This document shows, in pieces, positions 8,380 through 17,340 of a stretch of 35,853 nucleotides of DNA. Each line of letters begins with the position of its first letter. The first letter of the stretch is position 1. Location of the stretch: contig CANQBK010000016.1 in NCBI GenBank assembly GCA_947589485.1, positions 1 through 35,853 on the forward strand. The letters run 5' to 3'. The position numbers and the translations under genes were made by a program. This stretch comes from an uncultured Clostridia bacterium. GTDB lineage: Bacteria > Bacillota > Clostridia > Oscillospirales > Acutalibacteraceae. Under the pieces are notes generated by a model. That model searched no databases. It was not told the DNA's origin and saw only the letters and a list, made by a program, of their open reading frames with translations.

Positions 8380-11300
8380 GTGAAAAGCGAAAGAAAGAAA
8401 AAAGCAGTTCAAAAAATACTTTGTGTTGCTCTTGCGGCGGCAATGCTCGGAGTTTATGCGGAAACTGCTCTGCCTGTGTATACGGGTACGGGAGTTGTTG
8501 CCAAAGCGGCGACATCAATGGATGTTGAAGCAGGCGATGATTACAAGTGGAAAGAAAATCAAGACGGCAGTGTGACAGTTACAGATTATACCGGAAACGG
8601 CGGAGATGTTGTTATCCCGTCTGAAATTGACGGAAAGCCTGTTACATCAATAGGCAAAAGGGCGTTTAAAGATTGCACAGGACTGACAAGCGTAACCATT
8701 CCCGACAGTGTTACATCAATAGGTGATGATGCGTTTTCAGACTGCACAGGACTGACAGTAATAAGTGTTGATAAAAATAACGAAAGCTACACATCCGAAG
8801 ATGGTGTTTTATTTGACAAAAATAAAACTACTTTGATGACATATCCCCAAGGTAAGAAAGGCGCCTACACCATACCCGATAGTGTTACATCAATAGGCAA
8901 AAGGGCGTTTTCTGACTGCGCAGGACTGACAGACGTAACGATACCCGACAGTGTTACATCAATAGGTGATGGTGCGTTTGTCGATTGCATAGAACTGAAA
9001 AATGTAACGATACCCGACAGTGTTACATCAATAGGTGAAGAGGTGTTTTTTGGCTGTACAGGACTGACAAGCGTAACGATACCCGACAGTGTTACGGATA
9101 TAGGCAGTAGTGCGTTTTACGGTTGCACAGGTCTGACAAGTGTAATCATACCCGGCAGTGTTACTAAGATAGAGGCATTTTTATTTAGTGAGTGCACGGG
9201 ACTGACAAGCGTAACAATACCCGACAGCGTTACATCAATAGGCTATTATGCGTTTAAAGATTGCACAGGACTGACAAGCGTAACCATTCCCGACAGTGTT
9301 ACATCAATAAGTGATGATACGTTTTCAGGCTGCACAGGACTGGCAGTAATAAATGTTGATAAAAATAACGAAAGCTACACATCCGAAGATGGTGTTTTAT
9401 TTGACAAAAATAAAACTAATTTGATAATATATCCCGTAGGTAAGAAAGGCGCCTATACCATACCCGATAGTGTTACCGAGATAGGCTCGAGTGCGTTTGA
9501 CGGCTGCATAGGACTGACAAGTGTAACGATACCCGACAGTGTTACATCAATAGGTTATGGTGCGTTTTTCGGCTGCACAGGACTGACAGACGTAACGATA
9601 CCCGACAGCGTTACATCAATAAGCAGTTTGGCGTTTTACAATTGCACAGGGCTGACAAGTGTAATCATACCCGGCAGTGTTACATCAATAGGCAGTAGTG
9701 CGTTTTACGGATGCGATAATATTACCATTCACGGCTACAAAAACAGCTACGCCGAAACTTATGCAAATGAAAACGGAATTACTTTTGCTGAAATAGATGT
9801 TGAAACAGCCGATGATTACGAGTGGAAAGAAAACGAGGACGGCACTGTGACGATAACAGGTTATACCGGAAACGGCGGAGATGTTGTTATCCCGTCTGAA
9901 ATTGACGGTAAGTCTGTTACATCAATAGGCAATTGGGCGTTTGAAGATTGCACAGGACTTACAAGCGTAACGATACCCGGCAGTGTTACGAAGATAGGCA
10001 ATTGGGCGTTTTTTAGATGCACGGGACTGACAGACGTAAAGATATCCGACAGTGTTACGGAGATAGGTATGGCGGCGTTTTATGGCTGCACGGGACTGAC
10101 AAGCATAACCATACCCGACAGTGTTACGAATATAGGTATGGCGGTGTTTTTTGGCTGCACAGGACTGACAAGTATCGATGTCGATAAGAATAACGAAAAT
10201 TATTTATCCGAAAGCGGCATTGTATTTAACAAAGACAAGACTGCTCTTATATTATATCCCGTAGGTAGAATAGGTGACTATACTATACCCGACAGTGTTA
10301 CGTCAATAGGTACGTCGGCGTTTGTGGATTGCACGGGACTGACAAGTATAACAATACCCGACAGTGTTACGGAGATAGGTATGGGGGCGTTTGCAGGCTG
10401 CTCGGGACTGACAAGTATAACAATACCCGACAGTGTTACGAAGATAGGTGCTGAGGCGTTTTCATATTGCACAGGACTGACAAGTATTGATGTTGATAAG
10501 AATAACGAGAATTATTTATCTGAAAACGGCGTTCTGTTTAACAAAGACAAAACTTCTCTGATAGCATATCCCGGAGGTAAGAATGGTGCCTACACTGTAC
10601 CCGGAAGCGTTACGGAAATAGGTGCCGGGGCGTTTGCAGATTGCACAGGACTGACAAGTATAACAGTTCCTGACAGTGTTACGTCAATAGGTGATTATGC
10701 GTTTTCACATTGCACAGGACTGACCAATATAACAATACCTGCAAGTGTTACCGAGATAAGTGATGGTATATTTGCCGGATGTGACGATATTGTTATTTTC
10801 GGTTATAGTGGCAGTTATGCGGAAACTTATGCAAATGAAAACGAACTTGCTTTTGTTGCAATAGATGCTGATTACGAGTGGGAAGAAAATGAAGACGGCA
10901 GTGTGACAATTACAGGTTATACCGGAAACGGCGGAGATGTTGTTATTCCGTACGTAATTGACGGAAAACCTGTTACATCAATAGGCAATTGGGCGTTTGA
11001 CAGCTGCATAGGACTGACAAGCATAACCATACCCGACAGTGTTACATCAATAGGTGATGGTGCGTTTGCCGACTGCACAGGACTTACAGTAATAAGTGTT
11101 GATAAAAATAACGAAAGCTACACATCCGAAGATGGTGTTTTATTTGACAAAAATAAAACTACTTTGATAAGATATCCCGGAGGTAAGAAAGGCGCCTACA
11201 CTATACCGGGCAGTGTTACATCAATAGGTTATGTTGCGTTTGCCGACTGCCCGGGACTGACAGACGTAACGATACCGGGCAGTGTTACATCAATAGATGA

Positions 11301-13500
11301 TGGTGCGTTTTTATACTGCCCGAGACTGACAAGCATAACCATACCCGACAGTGTTACATCAATAGGTTATAGTGCGTTTTTCGACTGCACAGGACTTACA
11401 GTAATAAGTGTTGATAAAAATAACGAAAGCTACACATCCGAAGATGGTGTTTTATTTGACAAAAATAAAACTACTTTGATAACATACCCCGGAGGTAAGG
11501 AAGGTGCCTACACTATACCGGGCAGTGTTACATCAATAGGTGATCGTGCGTTTGGGTATTGCAAAGGACTGACAAGCATAACCATACCCGACAGTGTTAC
11601 ATCAATAGGTTATAGTGCGTTTGTCGTCTGCAAAGGACTGACAAGTGTAACCATACCCGACAGCGTTACCGAGATAGGCTTGGGTGCGTTTGCCGACTGC
11701 ACAGGACTTACAGAAATAAATGTTGGTCAAAATAACGAAAGCTACACATCCGAAGATGGTATTTTATTTGACAAAAATAAAACTACTTTGATAATATATC
11801 CCGCAGGTAAGAAAGGTGCCTACACTATACCGGGCAGTGTTACATCAATAGGTGATGGTGCGTTTGGGTATTGCAAAGGACTGACCAATACAACAATACC
11901 TGCGAGTGTTATTGAGATAGGCAGTGATGCATTTTACGGATGTGATAATGTTACCATTTACGGCTACAAAAACAGTTATGCCGAAACTTACGCCAAAGAC
12001 AATGATATTCCTTTTGTTGCCATTGAAGAACCTATCGTTACACCTACGGAAATAACTCTTGACACGACACGCACATGGATGGGCAGAGGTGAAACCTATC
12101 AGCTTAGCGCAACTGTAAGCCCGAACAATGCCGCCGATAAAAGTATAACTTGGACTTCGAGCAACAATAATATAGCAACCGTAAGCAACGGAAAAGTAAC
12201 GGCTAAAAAAGACGGAACGGTTACTATTACTGCAAAGACGAGCAACGGAAAAACCGCAGAGTGCAAAATAACCGTTCAGCCGCCTGCAAGCAAAATAACC
12301 CTTAATAAATCGACCTTGTATCTCGGTATCGGGGAAACATTCCAACTCACAAGCTCGGTTCAGTCGGGAACAGCCTCGGCAAAGCGTGCTTTTGCGTCAA
12401 GCGATAACAGTATATGCTACACAAGCGGCAAAGGACTTTTGACCGCCAAAAAGGCAGGTACGGTATATGTTACCGTTAAGACGTTCAACGGAAAGACGGC
12501 GCAATGTAAAGTCGTAGTACAGCCGCCTGCAAGCAAAATAACCCTTAATAAATCGACCTTGTATCTCGGTATCGGAGAAACATTCCAACTCACAAGCTCG
12601 GTTCAGTCGGGAACAGCGTCAACAAAACGTGCTTTTGTGTCAAGCGACAACAGTATATGCTACACAAGCGGCAAAGGACTTTTAACAGCCAAAAAGGCAG
12701 GTACGGTATATGTTACCGTTAAGACGTTCAACGGAAAGACGGCGCAATGCAAGGTTGTAGTTCAGCCGCCTGCAAGCAAAATAACCCTTAATAAATCGAC
12801 CTTGTATCTCGGTATCGGAGAAACATTCCAGCTCACAAGCTCGGTACAGTCGGGAACAGCGTCAACAAAACGTGCTTTTGCGTCAAGCGACAACAGTATA
12901 TGCTACACAAGCGGCAACGGACTTTTGACCGCCAAAAAAGCAGGTACGGTATATGTTACCGTTAAGACGTTCAACGGCAAGACGGCGCAATGCAAAGTTG
13001 TAGTACAGCCGCCTGCAAGCAAAATAACCCTTAATAAATCGACATTGTATCTCGGTATCGGGGAAACATTCCAGCTCACAAGCTCGGTTCAGTCGGGAAC
13101 AGCGTCAACAAAGCGTGCTTTTGCGTCAAGCGATAACAGTATATGCTACACAAGCGGCAATGGACTTTTGACCGCCAAAAAAGCAGGTACGGTATATGTT
13201 ACCGTTAAGACATTCAACGGCAAGACGGCGCAATGCAAAGTTGTAGTACAGCCGCCTGCAAAAGCCGTACACATAAGCAAATCGTGGCTCACACTTCACG
13301 TTGGACAGAAATTCCAGCTTTCAAGCTGGGTTGAAGCAGGCACGGCATCAACAAAGCGTGCTTGGAGTTCAAGTGACAACAACACAGTTCATACAAGCGG
13401 CAACGGACTTTTGACCGCAAAGAAAACGGGTACTGCTAACATTACGGTCAAGACATTTAACGGCGTATCTTCTACTCTTAAAGTAAAGGTTATAAAATGA
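8380..13500 (+). CDS. BspA-like leucine-rich repeat (LRR_5) secreted/surface protein with C-terminal bacterial Ig-like (BIG2) repeats
   Basis: GTG start after AAGGGGG; signal peptide MKSERKKKAVQKILCVALAAAMLGVYA; many CTGLTSVTIPDSVTSIGxxAF repeats; Ig-like ITLDTTRTWMGRGETYQLSATVSPNNAADKSITWTSSNNNIATVSNGKVTAKKDGT. Confidence 0.95.
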   Translation: MKSERKKKAVQKILCVALAAAMLGVYAETALPVYTGTGVVAKAATSMDVEAGDDYKWKENQDGSVTVTDYTGNGGDVVIPSEIDGKPVTSIGKRAFKDCTGLTSVTIPDSVTSIGDDAFSDCTGLTVISVDKNNESYTSEDGVLFDKNKTTLMTYPQGKKGAYTIPDSVTSIGKRAFSDCAGLTDVTIPDSVTSIGDGAFVDCIELKNVTIPDSVTSIGEEVFFGCTGLTSVTIPDSVTDIGSSAFYGCTGLTSVIIPGSVTKIEAFLFSECTGLTSVTIPDSVTSIGYYAFKDCTGLTSVTIPDSVTSISDDTFSGCTGLAVINVDKNNESYTSEDGVLFDKNKTNLIIYPVGKKGAYTIPDSVTEIGSSAFDGCIGLTSVTIPDSVTSIGYGAFFGCTGLTDVTIPDSVTSISSLAFYNCTGLTSVIIPGSVTSIGSSAFYGCDNITIHGYKNSYAETYANENGITFAEIDVETADDYEWKENEDGTVTITGYTGNGGDVVIPSEIDGKSVTSIGNWAFEDCTGLTSVTIPGSVTKIGNWAFFRCTGLTDVKISDSVTEIGMAAFYGCTGLTSITIPDSVTNIGMAVFFGCTGLTSIDVDKNNENYLSESGIVFNKDKTALILYPVGRIGDYTIPDSVTSIGTSAFVDCTGLTSITIPDSVTEIGMGAFAGCSGLTSITIPDSVTKIGAEAFSYCTGLTSIDVDKNNENYLSENGVLFNKDKTSLIAYPGGKNGAYTVPGSVTEIGAGAFADCTGLTSITVPDSVTSIGDYAFSHCTGLTNITIPASVTEISDGIFAGCDDIVIFGYSGSYAETYANENELAFVAIDADYEWEENEDGSVTITGYTGNGGDVVIPYVIDGKPVTSIGNWAFDSCIGLTSITIPDSVTSIGDGAFADCTGLTVISVDKNNESYTSEDGVLFDKNKTTLIRYPGGKKGAYTIPGSVTSIGYVAFADCPGLTDVTIPGSVTSIDDGAFLYCPRLTSITIPDSVTSIGYSAFFDCTGLTVISVDKNNESYTSEDGVLFDKNKTTLITYPGGKEGAYTIPGSVTSIGDRAFGYCKGLTSITIPDSVTSIGYSAFVVCKGLTSVTIPDSVTEIGLGAFADCTGLTEINVGQNNESYTSEDGILFDKNKTTLIIYPAGKKGAYTIPGSVTSIGDGAFGYCKGLTNTTIPASVIEIGSDAFYGCDNVTIYGYKNSYAETYAKDNDIPFVAIEEPIVTPTEITLDTTRTWMGRGETYQLSATVSPNNAADKSITWTSSNNNIATVSNGKVTAKKDGTVTITAKTSNGKTAECKITVQPPASKITLNKSTLYLGIGETFQLTSSVQSGTASAKRAFASSDNSICYTSGKGLLTAKKAGTVYVTVKTFNGKTAQCKVVVQPPASKITLNKSTLYLGIGETFQLTSSVQSGTASTKRAFVSSDNSICYTSGKGLLTAKKAGTVYVTVKTFNGKTAQCKVVVQPPASKITLNKSTLYLGIGETFQLTSSVQSGTASTKRAFASSDNSICYTSGNGLLTAKKAGTVYVTVKTFNGKTAQCKVVVQPPASKITLNKSTLYLGIGETFQLTSSVQSGTASTKRAFASSDNSICYTSGNGLLTAKKAGTVYVTVKTFNGKTAQCKVVVQPPAKAVHISKSWLTLHVGQKFQLSSWVEAGTASTKRAWSSSDNNTVHTSGNGLLTAKKTGTANITVKTFNGVSSTLKVKVIK
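12277..13248 (+). repeat. Four tandem 243-bp (81-aa) near-identical Ig-like coding repeats
   Basis: CAGCCGCCTGCAAGCAAAATAACC recurs at 12277, 12520, 12763 and 13006; a diverged fifth unit follows from 13249. Confidence 0.95.
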
Positions 13501-13567
13501 TTCTTTCATTTGTGTGACATTACCGCTATTTAAAACACATAATGAAAGACGCAGAACCGCATAAAAA

Positions 13568-13604
13568 AACAAGCGACAGTAAATAAAGCTGTCGCTTGTT
13601 TTTG
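13568..13604 (+). terminator. Rho-independent terminator after the BspA-like gene
   Basis: AACAAGCGACAG-TAAATAAAG-CTGTCGCTTGTT perfect 12-bp stem followed by TTT. Confidence 0.88.
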
Positions 13605-13687
13605 TGCTTTATTGTACACTTTACAATCGTTTTGCTATACTGCTTTATTGTCGGGATTTAGAATTGCAGTGATTTTTCTTTGTTTGT

Positions 13688-13716
13688 TTGCAAATTAATA
13701 TTTGAAATGCTATAAT
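13688..13716 (+). promoter_or_regulatory. Sigma-A-type promoter of the U32 peptidase gene
   Basis: TTGCAA - 17 bp - TATAAT. Confidence 0.65.
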
Positions 13717-13849
13717 ATCTTAAATAAACTTAACCCTATGGGTAAGAAGTCTTTCGTCTTTAATCGAAGTATCTTAGGCGAGAGTATACTGAGAATGTAA
13801 TGATTTATATTATTTACCGAAAAATATAATAATATCGGAGGAAACAAAA

Positions 13850-15064
13850 ATGCTTAAAGGGGAGCTTCTTGCGCCTGCCGGAGATTCCGAATGTTTTGAA
13901 AATGCGTTGAAATTCGGTGCAGATGCAATTTATCTTGCCGGCAAACGGTTTGGAATGCGTACCGCATCTGAAAATTTTGATATGGATATGCTTAGTGCCT
14001 CGGTCAAAAAAGCACATAAAAAGGGCGTTAAGGTATATGTTGCCTGCAATACTCTTCCGAGGAACGGCGAAATTGATACGATGCCCGAATTTTTGGAGCA
14101 GTGCGAAAATTGCGGAGTGGACGCTTTTATAATTGCCGACCTTGGTGTAATGTCGCTTGCCGAAAAATATGCGCCGAACGTAAAACGTCACGTTTCCACA
14201 CAGGCAGGAATAGTAAACTACCAAACCGCAAGATTTTTAAATGATGCAGGCGCTTCAAGAGTAGTTCTTGCAAGGGAACTTACGCTTGAAGATATTGCCG
14301 AAATAAGAGCGAAAACAAATCCCGAACTGGAGCTTGAGGTATTTGTACACGGTTCTATGTGTGTATCGTTTTCCGGAAGATGTTTGATTTCAAGCTATAT
14401 GACGGGCAGAGATGCTAACCGCGGTGACTGCGCACAGCCTTGCAGATGGAAATATTACCTTTACGAAGAACACCGTGACGGTCAATACTTCCCTGTAACA
14501 GAGGAAAACGGCGGTACATATCTGTACAATTCACGGGACCTTTGTATGATAGGACATATAGATGATATACTAAAGGCAGGAGTAACAAGCCTTAAAATCG
14601 AGGGCAGAGCAAAATCGGCTTATTATACTGCGGTGGTAACGAACGCTTACCGGCACGCAATTGACTCTTATTACGAATCAGGCGGAGAGTACAAGCCCGA
14701 ACAGTGGATTTTTGAAGAGCTTGAAAAAGTAAGCCACCGAGAATACAGTACCGGATTTTTTTATGGCGGAGAGCCGGGACAGGTCACGTCAAACGGAGGA
14801 TATATCCGCAATTACGATGTTGTTGCGGTATGTGATGATTATAAGGACGGGACGGCATATATAACTCAGCGCAACAGATTTTTTACGGGCGATATTCTTG
14901 ATGTGCTTCCTCCGAGTGGTGTTCCGTTTAATGTTAAAGTTGAAAAAATGTTTGATGAAAAAGGAGAACCTGTAAGCGTTGCACCTCACGCAATGCAAAA
15001 GCTGACAATACCGACGGAAATTGAGATACCGTCAGGCTCGATGTTAAGAAAAAAGCGTGTATAA
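13850..15064 (+). CDS. Peptidase U32 family protein (RlhA/TrhP-type)
   Basis: ELLAPAGDSECFENALKFGADAIYLAG, VHGSMCVSFSGRCLISSYMTGRDANRGDCAQPCRWKY and LKIEGRAKSAYY motifs; CGGAGG RBS. Confidence 0.93.
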   Translation: MLKGELLAPAGDSECFENALKFGADAIYLAGKRFGMRTASENFDMDMLSASVKKAHKKGVKVYVACNTLPRNGEIDTMPEFLEQCENCGVDAFIIADLGVMSLAEKYAPNVKRHVSTQAGIVNYQTARFLNDAGASRVVLARELTLEDIAEIRAKTNPELELEVFVHGSMCVSFSGRCLISSYMTGRDANRGDCAQPCRWKYYLYEEHRDGQYFPVTEENGGTYLYNSRDLCMIGHIDDILKAGVTSLKIEGRAKSAYYTAVVTNAYRHAIDSYYESGGEYKPEQWIFEELEKVSHREYSTGFFYGGEPGQVTSNGGYIRNYDVVAVCDDYKDGTAYITQRNRFFTGDILDVLPPSGVPFNVKVEKMFDEKGEPVSVAPHAMQKLTIPTEIEIPSGSMLRKKRV

Positions 15065-15153
15065 ATAAGGTCATACAGTTAAGTCGGCATATTATACTGA
15101 TGAGTTGATGAAGAAACCAAATAAAAGATTTGAGTGACATTCAAGGTGAGATA

Positions 15154-17115
15154 ATGGACAAATTTAAACTTGTATCGAATTACAATCCCACGGGCGACCA
15201 GCCTCAGGCAATTGACACACTTGTAAGAAGTATCAAGTCGGGCAATAAAGAACAAACTCTTCTCGGAGTAACAGGTTCGGGAAAAACATTTACAATGGCA
15301 AATATAATTGAACGTATGAACCGTCCTACCTTGGTGCTTGCTCACAACAAAACGCTTGCGGCACAGCTATGCAGTGAATTTAAGGAATTTTTTCCCGAAA
15401 ACGCGGTAGAATATTTCGTAAGCTATTATGATTATTATCAGCCGGAGGCTTATGTTCCGACTACTGACACATATATAGAAAAAGACAGTTCCATAAATGA
15501 CGAAATAGATAAGCTCCGACATTCGGCAACGCTTGCGCTTTCCGAAAGACGTGACGTGATTATCGTTTCAAGTGTTTCCTGCATATATTCTCTCGGTAAC
15601 CCGATAGACTATCGGACAATGGTTATTTCACTTCGTCCCGGTATGCAGAAATCAAGGGACGAGCTTTTGAAAAAGCTCGTTGACTTACAGTACGAACGCA
15701 ATGATATAGATTTTACACGCAACAAGTTCCGTGTAAGAGGAGATGTGGTGGAAATTTTTCCCGTATCATCATCGGATACAATTATACGGGTCGAATTTTT
15801 TGGTGACGAAATTGACAGAATAACAGAGGTCAACCCTATTACGGGTGAAGTTAAAAGTACCGTTCGTCACGCGGCTATTTATCCCGCATCGCATTATATT
15901 GTTCCCCGTGACAAAATGGAGAGTGCAATCAGCGAGATAGAAAGGGAGCTTGAAGAACGCATAGAGTTTTTTAAGGATAGAGGAAAGCTGCTTGAGGCGG
16001 AGCGCATAGAACAGCGCACACGTTATGACATTGAAATGCTCAGGGAAATAGGATTTTGTACGGGAATAGAGAATTACTCAAGAATTTTGTCGGGCAGAGA
16101 AGCGGGTTCGTCCCCGTACACACTTCTTGATTATTTTCCCGACGACTATTTGCTTTTCGTTGACGAGTCCCACGTTACGCTGCCCCAAGTCAGGGGAATG
16201 TACGGAGGCGACAGGGGCAGGAAAGAAAATCTTGTAAATTTCGGATTTCGTCTGCCATCAGCATTTGACAACAGACCCTTGAATTTTGACGAATTTTATG
16301 ACAGAATAAATCAGGCGGTGTTTGTCAGCGCAACGCCCGGAGATTTTGAAAAGGAAAAAAGCAGTATAATTGCCGAACAAGTGATACGTCCTACGGGACT
16401 TCTTGACCCCGAAATAAGTGTACGTCCCGTTGAGGGGCAAATGGACGATTTAATTTCGGAGATAAATATTCGAGCCTCGAAAAAGCAGAGAGTTCTTGTC
16501 ACAACGCTGACGAAAAAAATGGCGGAAGATTTAACGGAATATTTTACCACAATGGGAATAAGGGTAAGATATATGCACTACGACATTGACACGGTTGAAC
16601 GTATGCAAATAATCCGTGATTTACGGCTGGGAGAATTTGATGTTCTTGTCGGCATAAATCTTTTGCGTGAAGGTCTTGACATACCGGAAGTTTCTCTTGT
16701 TGCGATACTTGATGCAGATAAAGAGGGATTTTTAAGAAGTGAGCGTTCGCTTATTCAAACGATAGGACGTGCGGCGCGAAATTCGGAAGGCAAGGTAATA
16801 ATGTACGCTGATGTTGTTACGGATTCAATGGAAAAGGCAATAACAGAAACAGAGAGGCGTCGTGCGATACAACGTCAATACAACGAAGAACACGGAATCA
16901 TTCCCAAAACAATTGTTAAAAAGGTAAATGATATTATAGAAATATCGTCACACGATGACATTGAAAAACGTTCAAAGACCAAATTATCAAAGGCGGAACG
17001 AGAAAAGCTGATTGAACAGCTTACAAAAGAAATGAAAGCGGCGGCAAAAATCCTTGAATTTGAACACGCCGCATATCTCCGTGACAAGATAAAAAAACTT
17101 AGAGGCGATTATTAA
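15154..17115 (+). CDS. uvrB: Excinuclease ABC subunit B
   Basis: [85 protein letters not shown] and C-terminal UVR motif; AAGGTGAG precedes ATG 15154. Confidence 0.98.
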   Translation: MDKFKLVSNYNPTGDQPQAIDTLVRSIKSGNKEQTLLGVTGSGKTFTMANIIERMNRPTLVLAHNKTLAAQLCSEFKEFFPENAVEYFVSYYDYYQPEAYVPTTDTYIEKDSSINDEIDKLRHSATLALSERRDVIIVSSVSCIYSLGNPIDYRTMVISLRPGMQKSRDELLKKLVDLQYERNDIDFTRNKFRVRGDVVEIFPVSSSDTIIRVEFFGDEIDRITEVNPITGEVKSTVRHAAIYPASHYIVPRDKMESAISEIERELEERIEFFKDRGKLLEAERIEQRTRYDIEMLREIGFCTGIENYSRILSGREAGSSPYTLLDYFPDDYLLFVDESHVTLPQVRGMYGGDRGRKENLVNFGFRLPSAFDNRPLNFDEFYDRINQAVFVSATPGDFEKEKSSIIAEQVIRPTGLLDPEISVRPVEGQMDDLISEINIRASKKQRVLVTTLTKKMAEDLTEYFTTMGIRVRYMHYDIDTVERMQIIRDLRLGEFDVLVGINLLREGLDIPEVSLVAILDADKEGFLRSERSLIQTIGRAARNSEGKVIMYADVVTDSMEKAITETERRRAIQRQYNEEHGIIPKTIVKKVNDIIEISSHDDIEKRSKTKLSKAEREKLIEQLTKEMKAAAKILEFEHAAYLRDKIKKLRGDY

Positions 17116-17118
17116 TGC

Positions 17119-17304
17119 GCCGAGCCTGCGCTGTCGATTCGCGTTGTCGATCACTCCGTTCGCTCGTACTGCAAAAGATAAGTACAATCGCGCGGCATAA
17201 GTTTTTTTAGCCATAGTCAAAAGTTTCGGTCAAGCCTTTTCAAAGGCTTGCGGATTCCAAAGGCAGAGCCTTTGGCGGGTTTTTAAGGGCGGAGCCCTTA
17301 ACTC
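17119..17304 (+). repeat. Composite intergenic multi-hairpin element, copy 2 (between uvrB and parE)
   Basis: Module A (reverse complement of CAGTACGAGCGAACGGAGTGA...GACAGCGCAGGC), conserved spacer, then module B with three hairpins: AAGCCTTTTCAAAGGCTT, CCAAAGGCAGAGCCTTTGG, AAGGGCGGAGCCCTT. Confidence 0.85.
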
Positions 17305-17340
17305 TGCATGAATAATGTTTACATTGAAAAGAGGGAAAAA

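Noticed and set aside
11845-12345. 166-aa minus-strand ORF
   Set aside because: Antisense to the BspA-like gene; arises from repetitive sequence.
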